Shown here: one piece after another, positions 44,441-53,447 of the stretch | How positions within the stretch are numbered: the stretch's first letter is position 1 | Layout of the letters: every line of letters begins with the position of its first letter | From: Anaerolineales bacterium | GTDB taxonomy: Bacteria > Chloroflexota > Anaerolineae > Anaerolineales > Villigracilaceae | Assembly (NCBI GenBank): GCA_026928255.1 | Contig: JAIXKJ010000001.1 | Coordinates: 434,001 to 498,000, forward strand | Direction: 5' to 3' | Length of the DNA: 64,000 nucleotides | Made by a program: the position numbers and the translations under genes | The notes under the pieces: model-generated | What the model saw: only the letters and a program-made list of their open reading frames with translations | Told to the model about the DNA's origin: nothing | The model's database searches: none

Positions 44441-45862
44441 TCACTTCTTCAAATACGGATGCGCGACCACATAAATCAACAGCCCGCCGAGCAGCGCCGC
44501 CAGCGGAAGCGCCGTGATTTTCACCAGCCAAGCGTCCGCGCCGGCGTTTGCGATCCAATGCGAAATTTCGTCTGCTGCCAATTTGATATTTAGCGCGATG
44601 ATGACCGCCGCAACCAGCCATGCCGCAATCTGCGTTTTGACTCCGATGCGAAATTCGCCCATGCGCCTTTTGTCCGCCACGGCGTGGATGAGCGGGACGA
44701 CGGCGAAAGGCAATTGCAGCGAAAGCACAACCTGACTCAAGACCAACATCTCGCCGGTAGACCGGTCGCCAAAATGTAAGATGACCAAAATGGCAGGCAC
44801 AATCGCCAGCAGGCGCGTAATCATGCGCCGCAGCCAAGGCGCAATGTGCAAATTGAGATAACCTTCCATGATGATTTGCCCTGCCAGCGTGCCGGTGATG
44901 GTCGAGCTTTGTCCCGAAGCCAAAAGCGCCAGCGCAAAAGCCAGCGGCGCAATAGACGCGCCCAACAGCGGTTCGAGCAAATGGTAGGCGTCTTGAATTT
45001 CGGCGACCTCAAAATACCCGTTGCGGTGAAAGATAGAAGCCGCCATAATCAAAATCGCCGCGTTGACTAAAAACGCCAAATTCAACGAAACGGCGGAGTC
45101 AATGTTGTTCCAGCGAATCGCGTCGCGCACGTCTTCGCGGCTTTTGCCAATCTTGCGCGTCTGCACCAACGAAGAATGCAAATACAAATTATGCGGCATA
45201 ACCGTCGCGCCGAGAATGGCGATGGCGATGTACAGCGCGGACGAGTCGGGCAGCGTCGGCACAAATCCGCGCGCGATGCCGCCCCAATCGGGTTGACCAA
45301 GAAACAGTTCGATGAAAAACGCCGCGCCAATCGTGCCGACCAGCGCCAGCACGACGCCTTCCAATTTGCGAATGCCCAAATGCGAAAGCAAAAGCAAAAG
45401 GAAGGTGTCCAACGCGGTGAGAATGACGCCGTAAATTAACGGCAACCCAAACAGCAATTGCAAAGCAATCGCCGAACCGATGACCTCCGCAAGGTCGCAA
45501 GCAGTAATGGCAATCTCCGCCAAAATGTAAAGCGGAATGTTAATGGCGGGGTGAAATTCTTCGTGATTGATTTGCGCCAGATCGCGGCGGTTGACGATGC
45601 CCAAACGCGCCGCTAAACTTTGCAAAAGTATCGCCATTAAGTTGGACATCAATAAAACCCAAATTAAGGCGTAACTATAGCGGCTGCCGCCAGCGATGTC
45701 CGTCGCCCAATTGCCAGGGTCCATATAACCGACAGCGACCATCAGCGCGGGGCCGGCAATCGCCAGCCAGCGCTTCCACGACGAACCGCGAACGGGGACG
45801 ACCACGCTCTCATGCGCTTCCGAAAACGAAGCGTGGCGATGTGTTCTTTGTTGACTATCCAT
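44441..45862 (-). CDS. mntH: Nramp-family divalent metal (Mn) transporter
   Basis: 473 residues with about eleven transmembrane helices. The Nramp metal-binding motif DPGN is in VGYMDPGNWATDIAGG (helix 1), and helix 6 has the MPHN-type motif in ATVMPHNLYLHSSLVQTRKI. This is a proton-coupled importer of Mn or Fe. It lies 5 bases after the DtxR/MntR-type regulator in the same direction, which supports manganese or iron homeostasis and joint control by the operator at 46537. Confidence 0.94.
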   Translation of the reverse strand: MDSQQRTHRHASFSEAHESVVVPVRGSSWKRWLAIAGPALMVAVGYMDPGNWATDIAGGSRYSYALIWVLLMSNLMAILLQSLAARLGIVNRRDLAQINHEEFHPAINIPLYILAEIAITACDLAEVIGSAIALQLLFGLPLIYGVILTALDTFLLLLLSHLGIRKLEGVVLALVGTIGAAFFIELFLGQPDWGGIARGFVPTLPDSSALYIAIAILGATVMPHNLYLHSSLVQTRKIGKSREDVRDAIRWNNIDSAVSLNLAFLVNAAILIMAASIFHRNGYFEVAEIQDAYHLLEPLLGASIAPLAFALALLASGQSSTITGTLAGQIIMEGYLNLHIAPWLRRMITRLLAIVPAILVILHFGDRSTGEMLVLSQVVLSLQLPFAVVPLIHAVADKRRMGEFRIGVKTQIAAWLVAAVIIALNIKLAADEISHWIANAGADAWLVKITALPLAALLGGLLIYVVAHPYLKK

Positions 45863-45867
45863 AAAGT

Positions 45868-46533
45868 TTAGTTATTCTCTTTTACAAAAATTTTTGACGT
45901 AACGCTCAACCCCAAAACGCGCGTTTTTTTCTTGACGACGACGACAAGGTTATTGTCAAAAGGCGAGCGTTCGCCCGCCGCAATTTGGACGCCGGGCACG
46001 AGTCCCAATTGGTCTAAATGGCGCAACAACGCCGCGTCCTGCGAAGCGACGCGCTGAACGACGGCGCTGCGATTCGACTTCAACGCCGAAAGCGGAATCG
46101 AATCGTCGGGCGGAATTTTCAAATCCGCGCTGGGGATCGGGTCGCCGTGCGGGTCGTGAGTCGGATGTCCGAGCGCCGCGTCAATGCGCCGTTCGAGATC
46201 TTCCGAGATGACGTGTTCCAAACGTTCGGCTTCTTCGTGGACTTCGTCCCAAGCGTAACCGAGAGTCTGCACGAGCCACGTCTCTAATAAACGATGATGG
46301 CGAATCACTTCGAGCGCGGCGCGACGTCCGCTGGGGGTGAGGGTAACGCCTTGATGTTTTTGATACTGCACCAGCGGCGGCTTTTGCGCGGCGAGTTTTT
46401 GAATCATGCCGGTTACCGAAGCGGGCTTGACGTTCAACTCGCGCGCCAAATCGTTGGTGTTGGCGGGCGCGCCGCCTTCGGTTAATTCGTAAACGCGCTT
46501 GAGATAATCTTGAACAGATTTTGAGGATTTCAT
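45868..46533 (-). CDS. DtxR/MntR-family metal-dependent transcriptional regulator
   Basis: 221 residues. N-terminal winged helix (about 5-65; NDLARELNVKPASVTGMIQK), the metal-binding dimerisation domain (about 66-140; RHHRLLETWLVQTLGY, DEVHEEAERLEHVISEDLE, GHPTHDPHGDPIP) and a C-terminal FeoA/SH3-like domain (about 150-221). It represses metal uptake genes when Mn or Fe is bound. It precedes mntH by 5 bases, so it very likely regulates its own operon through the palindrome upstream of its start codon. Confidence 0.93.
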   Translation of the reverse strand: MKSSKSVQDYLKRVYELTEGGAPANTNDLARELNVKPASVTGMIQKLAAQKPPLVQYQKHQGVTLTPSGRRAALEVIRHHRLLETWLVQTLGYAWDEVHEEAERLEHVISEDLERRIDAALGHPTHDPHGDPIPSADLKIPPDDSIPLSALKSNRSAVVQRVASQDAALLRHLDQLGLVPGVQIAAGERSPFDNNLVVVVKKKTRVLGLSVTSKIFVKENN

Positions 46534-46536
46534 TAT

Positions 46537-46555
46537 TTTTTAGCCTTGCCTAAAA
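46537..46555. promoter_or_regulatory. Candidate DtxR/MntR operator
   Basis: TTTTAG (46538-46543) and CTAAAA (46550-46555) around a six-base centre, directly upstream of the regulator start. The TTAG...CTAA half-sites resemble DtxR-family boxes. Confidence 0.5.
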
Positions 46556-46596
46556 TATTCTAATGCTATGACTAAAAATTGTCAAGAAATTAAGCC

Positions 46597-46625
46597 TTGA
46601 CTCTTAAAGGCGAAGTCTGTAAAAT
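46597..46625 (+). promoter_or_regulatory. Promoter of the amino-sugar cluster
   Basis: TTGACT (46597-46602), a 17-base spacer, TAAAAT (46620-46625); predicted start near 46632. It excludes the in-frame start codons that lie inside the promoter. Confidence 0.65.
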
Positions 46626-46627
46626 GG

Positions 46628-46656
46628 ACTTTGTTAGTACAGTGAATTTACAAAGT
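46628..46656. promoter_or_regulatory. Candidate ROK-repressor operator
   Basis: Inverted repeat ACTTTGT (46628-46634) and ACAAAGT (46650-46656) with a 15-base centre, overlapping the predicted transcription start. Position and symmetry fit autoregulation by the ROK repressor encoded downstream. Confidence 0.5.
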
Positions 46657-46698
46657 AAGCCGCTAGAAATCCTGCGCGTAGGCATTTTGACGGAAATT

Positions 46699-47892
46699 AT
46701 GAAAAAAGCGACTCACCAACTAACCAAACAGCACAACCGCGACCTTGTCTTGCGAACGATTTTCGCAAACGAGTCCATTAGTCGCGCCGAAGTCGCTCGA
46801 GTCACGAACCTCACGCGCACGACGGTTTCGGACTTGGTCAACGACTTGCTGGAAGAAGGGCTGGTCAAAGAAGTCGGCAGGGGCGAATCGCTCGGCGGAA
46901 AATCTCCCATTTTATTAAGCGTCGTCGCGGATTCGCGCTATCTCATCGGCTTGAATCTCGCGCAAGATAAATTCGTCGGCGCGATTTTGAATCTGCGCGG
47001 CGAAATCGTCGAAACGGCGGAAGCCTTTGCCCGCGACGAAGACGGGGCGGACGCGCTCGACCTCGTGTATCAAATCATCGATCAATTGATAAAGAAGCGC
47101 ATCAAACCGATTGTCGGCATTGGCGTCGGCGCGCCGGGCTTGGTCAACACCCGCGAAGGGGTTGTGGTTAACGCCGTCAATTTAGATTGGCGCGATTTGC
47201 CGCTCGGTCAAATGTTGGAAAAGAAATATAAAATCCCCGTCTCTATTTTGAACGACAGCCAGGCGACGGCGATCGGCGAGTTCGTTTATGGCGGCAATCA
47301 TGCGTTGGATGAAAACTTAATCGTCGTCAACGTTAAGCACGGCATCGGCTCTGGGATTTTGATTAACGGTCAACTGTTTCAAGGCGACGGCGGCGGCGCG
47401 GGCGAAATCGGTCACGTCGTCGTGCAAGAGAACGGCGAATTATGCCGCTGCGGAAAGCACGGTTGCCTCGAAACGGTTTCTAGCGCGCGCGCGGTGTTGC
47501 GCCAGTTAAACCTAAAATCGCTCGAAGACGCAAAATCCGCGTTTGATCGCGGCGAAAAAGAAGCGCGTTGGGTGGTCAACAACACGGCGCATTATCTCGG
47601 CATTTCCCTTGCAAATTTAATTGGTATTTTGAACATTCAAAAAATTATCGTTACAGGCGATATGGCTCGCTTTGGCGCGGAATGGATTGGCGAGATTGAC
47701 AAATCCATGCGAAACGCGGCGATGGAACGGCTTTCTGAGAACGCCAAAATTGAATTAGGGACGCTCGATTACCGCGCTTGCATTCTCGGCGCGTCGGCGT
47801 TTTTGTTGCTCGACGATTACTCGCTTTTGTTTAAACAGGAAAAAGTCAACTATGCAATTAATCGCGCCCAAAATTACGCCTTCGCTGGATAA
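46699..47892 (+). CDS. ROK-family transcriptional repressor
   Basis: 397 residues. N-terminal winged-helix (about 10-70; SRAEVARVTNLTRTTVSDLV) followed by a ROK sugar-binding domain: VGIGVGAPGLVNTREGVV, GGGAGEIGHVVVQE and the zinc motif CRCGKHGCLE. NagC/XylR-type proteins of this layout release DNA when sugar or sugar phosphate binds. I start at ATG 46699 (MKKATHQLTKQHNRDLVL), the usual beginning of such proteins; earlier start codons fall into the promoter. The 3' end overlaps the next gene by 41 bases. The neighbourhood suggests the ligand is an N-acetyl amino sugar or a derivative. Confidence 0.92.
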   Translation: MKKATHQLTKQHNRDLVLRTIFANESISRAEVARVTNLTRTTVSDLVNDLLEEGLVKEVGRGESLGGKSPILLSVVADSRYLIGLNLAQDKFVGAILNLRGEIVETAEAFARDEDGADALDLVYQIIDQLIKKRIKPIVGIGVGAPGLVNTREGVVVNAVNLDWRDLPLGQMLEKKYKIPVSILNDSQATAIGEFVYGGNHALDENLIVVNVKHGIGSGILINGQLFQGDGGGAGEIGHVVVQENGELCRCGKHGCLETVSSARAVLRQLNLKSLEDAKSAFDRGEKEARWVVNNTAHYLGISLANLIGILNIQKIIVTGDMARFGAEWIGEIDKSMRNAAMERLSENAKIELGTLDYRACILGASAFLLLDDYSLLFKQEKVNYAINRAQNYAFAG

Positions 47893-49231
47893 CGACTTTC
47901 GTCCGGCGGTTTTGGCAAATCAAAACTTTCAGCGGCAGGTTCAATCTGTCGGCGTGAGAGCCGTTATCGGCGTAGAAAGAGGCGCGGACGAATTCTCGCG
48001 CTTCGAGACCGTCGTCTATCCCGAAGGTCATCCCGATTTTGAATCCAATTTTCAATATGTCGAACGCATCGTCAAATTTTTGCTTTGGCAGCGCGGCGGG
48101 CATACGGCGTACGTCGGCGCTCCGCAGGCTGTGGGCGAGCATATTCGCAAAGCGTACGCCGCCGACGGCGCGCGAAAATTTGATTTTGATTTTATGGGGC
48201 GGCAGGTTTACGAGAAAGAATTTTCGGTCGTCGTTTGTTCGGCAGATGAAGTTCCCGCCGCGCGCGAGACGGGAAAAATGCTGGGGCGAAATTTGGCGGG
48301 TTGCCGCATCGGCTTTGACCTCGGCGCGTCGGACCGTAAAGTCAGCGCGGTGATTGACGGCAACGCGGTGTACAGCGAAGAAGTCGTTTGGGAGCCGCGC
48401 AAAAATACAGACCCGACCTATCACTACAACGAAATTATGACCGCGCTAAAAACTGCCGCGAGCAAAATGCCGCGAGTGGACGCCGTCGGCGGAAGTTCGG
48501 CGGGCATTTATGTGGACAATCGCCCGATGGTGGCTTCGCTCTTTCGCGGCATTCCGCAAGAAAAATTTGATTCGATTCGCAATATGTTCTTACGCATCCG
48601 CGATGAAATGGGCGTTCCGCTGGAAGTCATCAACGACGGCGACGTAACCGCGCTGGCGGGTTCGATGTCCATTGAAGATAACGGCATTTTGGGCATTGCG
48701 CTCGGTTCGAGCGAAGCGGCGGGGTATGTCAACATGGAAGGACATATTATGGGCTGGCTGAACGAGTTGGCGTTTGCGCCGATTGATTACAGCCCGTCCG
48801 CGCCGACGGACGAATGGTCGGGCGATCGCGGTTGCGGCGCGTTGTATTTTTCTCAGCAACGCGTTTTTCGCCTTGCGCCCAAAGCGGGCATTACGCTGCC
48901 CGAAGGCGTAACCGACGCGGAGCGTTTGAAGTTTGTGCAAAATAAATTGGAAGCGGGCGAAGAAGGCGCGACGAAAATTTGGCAGAGCATGGGCGTTTAT
49001 CTCGGTTACGGCGTCGCCCATTACGCGCAGTTTTACGACATCAGACACGTTTTGATTTTGGGACGTTGCACGTCGGGCAAAGGCGGCGATATGTTGATTG
49101 AGGGCGCGAAAGAAGTCTTTGCCGCCGAGTTCCCCGAATTGCTGGAAAAAATTCAATTGCATTTGCCCGACGAAAAAAATCGTCGCGTGGGTCAATCGGT
49201 GGCGGCGGCGAGTTTGCCGATCATCGCATAG
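47852..49231 (+). CDS. ROK/ASKHA-type sugar kinase-like protein
   Basis: 459 residues. An actin-like ATPase-fold protein: phosphate-1-like loop CRIGFDLGASDRKVSAVIDG, then AVGGSSAGIYVDNRPMV, INDGDVTALAG (catalytic-type Asp region) and LGIALGSSEAAGYVN, the order seen in ROK kinases. It is longer than usual ROK kinases, with an N-terminal extension of about 145 residues of unknown role. Sugar kinase activity is inference. The start at 47852 lies 41 bases inside the repressor gene, so the two are translationally linked. The deacetylase gene follows after 9 bases. Confidence 0.75.
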   Translation: MQLIAPKITPSLDNDFRPAVLANQNFQRQVQSVGVRAVIGVERGADEFSRFETVVYPEGHPDFESNFQYVERIVKFLLWQRGGHTAYVGAPQAVGEHIRKAYAADGARKFDFDFMGRQVYEKEFSVVVCSADEVPAARETGKMLGRNLAGCRIGFDLGASDRKVSAVIDGNAVYSEEVVWEPRKNTDPTYHYNEIMTALKTAASKMPRVDAVGGSSAGIYVDNRPMVASLFRGIPQEKFDSIRNMFLRIRDEMGVPLEVINDGDVTALAGSMSIEDNGILGIALGSSEAAGYVNMEGHIMGWLNELAFAPIDYSPSAPTDEWSGDRGCGALYFSQQRVFRLAPKAGITLPEGVTDAERLKFVQNKLEAGEEGATKIWQSMGVYLGYGVAHYAQFYDIRHVLILGRCTSGKGGDMLIEGAKEVFAAEFPELLEKIQLHLPDEKNRRVGQSVAAASLPIIA

Positions 49232-49240
49232 GAAATCATT

Positions 49241-50089
49241 ATGAAATTTCATCTCGACACAGCGGAAGTGTACATCCCCGACGGCGAAGCGGAAGAAGCG
49301 GCGTTGACTCGCACGACGCATCTCTGCCTCGCCGCGCATCAAGACGACATCGAAATTATGGCGGCGCAACCGATCGTCGAATGCTTTCAGCAAAAAGACA
49401 AATGGTTTACGGGCGTCGTCGTAACCGACGGGCGCGGCTCTCCGCGCAATGGCATTTATGAAAATTTCAGCGACGACGAAATGCGTTTGGTGCGTTTCAA
49501 AGAACAGCGTAAAGCGGCGTTTGTCGGCGAATTTGCGGCGCAAGTGATGTTGGACATTCCCAGCAAAATTATCAAGGACGCTTCCAAAAGCGAGCCAGCG
49601 GACGATATTGTGAAAATCTTGCGCGCTACGAAACCGAAGGTCGTTTATACCCACAACCTCGCGGATAAGCACGACACACACGTCGGCGTGGCGTTGCGCG
49701 TTATTGAAGCGCTTCGTCAACTGGACGCGGCGGAACGCCCCGAACGAGTCATCGGTTGCGAAGTTTGGCGCGCGCTGGACTGGACGGTCGACTCTGACAA
49801 AGTGGTGATGGATTTATCCAAGCACGAAAATTTGCAATTTGCTTTACTAGGCGTGTTTGATTCTCAAATCGTCGGCGGCAAACGCTACGATTTGGCTTCG
49901 ATGGGTCGCCGCCGCGCCAATGCGACGTATTTTGAATCGCACGGCGTGGACGACTCGCAAGGGCTTTCTTACGGCGTTGACATGACGGCTTTGATGAACG
50001 ATCCCAGCCTCGACCCCGTTCAATTCATCGGCGCGTACATGCAGCGATTTGTTGACGATGTAAATCAACGAATTGGCAAGATGAGTTAA
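49241..50089 (+). CDS. PIG-L/LmbE-family N-deacetylase of the amino-sugar cluster
   Basis: 282 residues. Zinc site motif CLAAHQDDIEIM (AHxDDxE) near residue 28 and VYTHNLADKHDTHVGVALRV near residue 140. LmbE-like enzymes deacetylate GlcNAc-type substrates. Between a ROK-like kinase and an ABC importer, a role in removing the acetyl group from an imported N-acetyl amino sugar is likely but not shown. It differs in sequence from the LmbE protein at 20353. Confidence 0.88.
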   Translation: MKFHLDTAEVYIPDGEAEEAALTRTTHLCLAAHQDDIEIMAAQPIVECFQQKDKWFTGVVVTDGRGSPRNGIYENFSDDEMRLVRFKEQRKAAFVGEFAAQVMLDIPSKIIKDASKSEPADDIVKILRATKPKVVYTHNLADKHDTHVGVALRVIEALRQLDAAERPERVIGCEVWRALDWTVDSDKVVMDLSKHENLQFALLGVFDSQIVGGKRYDLASMGRRRANATYFESHGVDDSQGLSYGVDMTALMNDPSLDPVQFIGAYMQRFVDDVNQRIGKMS

Positions 50090-50190
50090 TTTGTCAATTC
50101 GCCTGAAAGGAGCGTGATATAGAGAAAATATAAACCTAAGAAATCTCGTGAAAAACCGTCTCTATGATTAAACCTATAAGGAGAAGAAAG

Positions 50191-51576
50191 ATGCAAAAGA
50201 AACTGTTCGTTTTATTGTCGGTCCTCGTGCTTGCCAGCATGCTTTTGGCGGCTTGCGGTTCCGCGCCTGTTGCGACGGAAGCCCCTGCGGCGCCTGCCGC
50301 CACCGAAGCCGCTCCTGCGGCGACGGAAGCCCCCGCTGCAACCGCCGTTCCCGCTCAACCCGACGACAAAGAAGTTACTTTGACGCTCGGCTCTTGGCGC
50401 GTGGACGACGTCGCCGCTTGGGAAAAAATTGCCGCCGCTTTCCATGCGGAATATCCCAATATTACGCTCAAGTTTGACCCGACCAACCCGCCAGATTACA
50501 ACGCCGCGCTTCGCACTCAACTCGAAACAGGCACCGGCCCCGACTTATTCTTCGTCCGCTCGTTCACGGTAGGGCGCGAATTATTTGGAGCGGGTTACAT
50601 CGCTTCCCTGAAAGATTTGCCCGGTCTGACCGACGCCTTCTCCGCCTCCGCTTACGCCCCGTGGGCGACGGATTCCGGCGAACCTTATGCCGTTCCCATC
50701 TCCGCCGTTTCGCACGGCATTTACTACAACAAAGAACTCTTCGCCGCGAACGGAATTGAAATTCCGAAGACTTGGGAAGAACTGATGGCGGCTTCCAAGA
50801 AATTGCTCGATGCGGGCGTCATTCCCTTTGCGAACGGCACGAAAGACGCTTGGGACATTAACGAAGTCGTGATGATGCAATTAATCCCCAGCGACATCGG
50901 CGGCTACGAAGGACGCATGGCGTATCTAAACGGCGACCGCTGCTTCAACAGCGACGAAATGGTTGCCGCCTTCCAACAAATCGCGGACTTGCGCCCCTAC
51001 GTCCCCAGCGGCTTTGAAGCGACCAGCTACTATGACGGACAACAACTCTTCGCGCAAGGTTTGGCGGCGATGATGTTCGACGGCTCTTGGAGCATCAACG
51101 ACTTCAAACGCGATTCCACCGACTTTGAATGGGGCGTCTTCTATCCGCCCGCGTTGGCTGGCAAGGACTTGTACGTTACCTTCCACCCCGACGCCGCGAT
51201 TGGCGCGAACGCCGCCTCCGCGAATTTGGACGCCGCGAAGACCTTCCTCGCTTGGTTGGAAACGAACGAATTCAGCGAACTGCTCGGCAACAACATCCCC
51301 GGCTTCTTCCCGATGGCGAAAAGCGCCCCCGCTTTGACCGACCCGATTGCCAACGACTTCATGTCGTTCAACAATCAAGCCAAAGGCGTGGACATTCGCT
51401 TCGTTTGGGAAAAACTGATGGAACCGCCCGCCGGCAGCGTGGACGCCTACACCTCCCTCAACAATAACGTGATCGCCGTATTGAAAGGCGTAGAAACCCC
51501 GAAAGAAGCCGCCGACGCATTCAACGCGGACGTCGCCGCTTGGTACGCTCCTTCCGCGGGCTGCATTACGAAGTAA
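50191..51576 (+). CDS. ABC transporter sugar-binding lipoprotein (family 1)
   Basis: 461 residues. Lipoprotein signal peptide with lipobox LLAACGS, then an Ala/Thr/Pro/Glu-rich linker (about 28-65) and a family 1 extracellular solute-binding fold (LTLGSWRVDDVAAWEKIAAA; ISAVSHGIYYNKELFAANGI; MMFDGSWSINDF). It binds sugar outside the membrane for the two permeases that follow. Start at ATG 50191 with AAGGAG upstream; an in-frame ATG at 50164 would add a basic stretch without a ribosome site. No ATPase gene is in the cluster; a shared MsiK-like ATPase elsewhere is probable. Confidence 0.94.
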   Translation: MQKKLFVLLSVLVLASMLLAACGSAPVATEAPAAPAATEAAPAATEAPAATAVPAQPDDKEVTLTLGSWRVDDVAAWEKIAAAFHAEYPNITLKFDPTNPPDYNAALRTQLETGTGPDLFFVRSFTVGRELFGAGYIASLKDLPGLTDAFSASAYAPWATDSGEPYAVPISAVSHGIYYNKELFAANGIEIPKTWEELMAASKKLLDAGVIPFANGTKDAWDINEVVMMQLIPSDIGGYEGRMAYLNGDRCFNSDEMVAAFQQIADLRPYVPSGFEATSYYDGQQLFAQGLAAMMFDGSWSINDFKRDSTDFEWGVFYPPALAGKDLYVTFHPDAAIGANAASANLDAAKTFLAWLETNEFSELLGNNIPGFFPMAKSAPALTDPIANDFMSFNNQAKGVDIRFVWEKLMEPPAGSVDAYTSLNNNVIAVLKGVETPKEAADAFNADVAAWYAPSAGCITK

Positions 51577-51597
51577 TTTGTTTTACGCGATATACTT

Positions 51598-51628
51598 GAC
51601 AGAGACGGTTTTGCCGTCTCTGTCATTT
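51598..51628 (+). terminator. Intercistronic hairpin after the binding-protein gene
   Basis: Perfect 11-base arms GACAGAGACGG (51598-51608) and CCGTCTCTGTC (51614-51624), loop TTTTG, then ATTT. A partial terminator or 3'-end stabiliser here would give more binding protein than permease, a common pattern in ABC operons. Confidence 0.7.
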
Positions 51629-51644
51629 ACTACGAGGAGACACG

Positions 51645-52604
51645 ATGAGCCAAGCCAATGATTCACAAAAGCGGAAAGCCGGCGTTTTTGACGTAAAAGA
51701 CCGCCGCCAAACAACGTGGATATTTTTCTTGCTTCCCGCCTTGCTTGTGTACCTAATCTTTATGGCGATTCCCCTCTTTGACTCGTTGCGCCTCAGCCTA
51801 TATACCGGAAAAGGCTACACCCCGACGACCTTCGTCGGCTTTCAAAACTACATCGATTTATTTACAAATCCGCTTTGGCGCGAACGGTTTTTCGGCGCGG
51901 TTAAGAACACGACAATTTTTTTCATGATTCACATGTTGGTTCAAAACACGTTAGGGCTGTTGTTCGCCAACCTTTTATCGCCCAACTTCAAAGGCAGAGA
52001 ACTTTTTCGCACAATTATTTTTACGCCCGCTACGCTTTCCGTGTTGGTCGTCGGCTTCTTGTGGACGTTAATCCTTAATCCAAACTGGGGCGCGATCAAT
52101 AAAATATTAATTAGCGTCGGCTTAAAACAATTCGCGCTTCCATGGCTCGGCAGGGAAGGGCTGGCGCTGCCCATTATTTCGCTGACGTCTGCCTGGCAGT
52201 GGGTCGGCATGCCGACGGTGATGTTTCTAGCGGGGCTGATGAACGTCCCCGAAGAGTTGCTCGAAGCCGCCCGCATTGACGGCGCTTCGGAGTGGGAAAT
52301 ATTTTGGAAGATTAAATTTCCGTTGCTAAAACCGGTCGTCGGAATCGTTTCCATTCTAACTTTCGTGGACAACTTCAACGCCTTTGACGTCGTTTACGCG
52401 ATGGCGGGCGCAAAAGGCGAACCGGGCTACTCGACCGATTTGCTGGCGACGCTTTTTTATCGCACGGGAATCGCGGGCGAACATCCGGTCGGCATCCCCA
52501 ATATGGGCATGGGCGCGGCAATCGCGGGCGTTACCTTCTTCATCTTAATGGCCGGCGTTCTGCTTTGGCTTTATTTATCGCGGCGCGGCGCGGAAGACGT
52601 TTAA
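51645..52604 (+). CDS. ABC sugar permease, MalF-type
   Basis: 319 residues, about six transmembrane helices. The inner-membrane component loop (EAA motif) is EAARIDGASEWEIFWKIKFP, where the ATPase docks. N-terminal FFLLPALLVYLIFMAIPLFD is typical of carbohydrate uptake family 1 permeases. GAGGAG precedes the ATG. Pairs with the next gene product. Confidence 0.95.
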   Translation: MSQANDSQKRKAGVFDVKDRRQTTWIFFLLPALLVYLIFMAIPLFDSLRLSLYTGKGYTPTTFVGFQNYIDLFTNPLWRERFFGAVKNTTIFFMIHMLVQNTLGLLFANLLSPNFKGRELFRTIIFTPATLSVLVVGFLWTLILNPNWGAINKILISVGLKQFALPWLGREGLALPIISLTSAWQWVGMPTVMFLAGLMNVPEELLEAARIDGASEWEIFWKIKFPLLKPVVGIVSILTFVDNFNAFDVVYAMAGAKGEPGYSTDLLATLFYRTGIAGEHPVGIPNMGMGAAIAGVTFFILMAGVLLWLYLSRRGAEDV

Positions 52605-52619
52605 CGGGAGGAACAAACA

Positions 52620-53444
52620 ATGTCGAAAAAAGCGAATTCAATCATCACTTATATCGTTCTGACGGTTTGGTCTGCAATCGTCCTCTTTCCGCTATGGACA
52701 TTAATTATCAATTCCTTTAAGCCGCAGAAAGAAATCTTCAAAGACCCGTTCGGCTTTCCAAAAAACTTTACCTTCGACGGCTACATCGAAGCGTGGAAAA
52801 ACGGGCGTTTTGATATTTATTTCATCAATACATTAATCGTAACGACTTTATCGTTGATTTTAATTTTATGGATCGGATCGATGGCGGCGTACGCGCTTGC
52901 CAAATGGAAGTCGCCGCTTTCCAACTTTTTATATATTTTCTTCATCGCGGGCTTGATGATCCCCATTCGCTTAGGCACGATTGATTTAGTCCGCTTGATT
53001 AAAGCGCTGGGACTGCAAGACACCATTTGGAGTCTCATCCCCATCTATGTGGCGATGGGAATGCCAATCGCTACTTTTGTTTTGACCGCCTTCATCAAAG
53101 AATTGCCCGAAGAAATGTTTGAAGCCGCCCGCATTGACGGCGCTTCGGAGTGGCAAATTTACAGCGTGGTTACCGTTCCGCTGTTGCGCCCGGCGTTGGC
53201 GACGGTGGCAATCTTTAACATGATCAAAATTTGGAACGACTTCTGGTTTCCGCTGGTTTTCATCCGCTCCGAAAAAGCGCGGACGGTGGCGCTGGGCGTC
53301 TCGCTGCTCTTTGGTCAATACCGCACCGACTGGACGCGCGCGCTCGCCGTCCTTTCGCTGGCGGCGATTCCGCTTCTAATTTTATACGTCTTGTTGTCGC
53401 GCGAGTTTATCAAAGGTCTAACCGCAGGCGCGGTGAAAGGGTAA
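52620..53444 (+). CDS. ABC sugar permease, MalG-type
   Basis: 274 residues, six transmembrane helices. EAA motif EAARIDGASEWQIYSVVTVP; the N-terminal half has YIVLTVWSAIVLFPLWTLI and FGFPKNFTFDGYIEAWKNG, as in MalG-type subunits. GGGAGG precedes the ATG. It forms the heterodimeric channel with the MalF-type protein, fed by the lipoprotein at 50191. Confidence 0.95.
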   Translation: MSKKANSIITYIVLTVWSAIVLFPLWTLIINSFKPQKEIFKDPFGFPKNFTFDGYIEAWKNGRFDIYFINTLIVTTLSLILILWIGSMAAYALAKWKSPLSNFLYIFFIAGLMIPIRLGTIDLVRLIKALGLQDTIWSLIPIYVAMGMPIATFVLTAFIKELPEEMFEAARIDGASEWQIYSVVTVPLLRPALATVAIFNMIKIWNDFWFPLVFIRSEKARTVALGVSLLFGQYRTDWTRALAVLSLAAIPLLILYVLLSREFIKGLTAGAVKG

Positions 53445-53447
53445 TGC

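Noticed and set aside
48590..49720. 376-residue minus-strand frame across the kinase-like and deacetylase genes
   Set aside because: Spans two well-supported plus-strand genes and has the composition of an antisense shadow.
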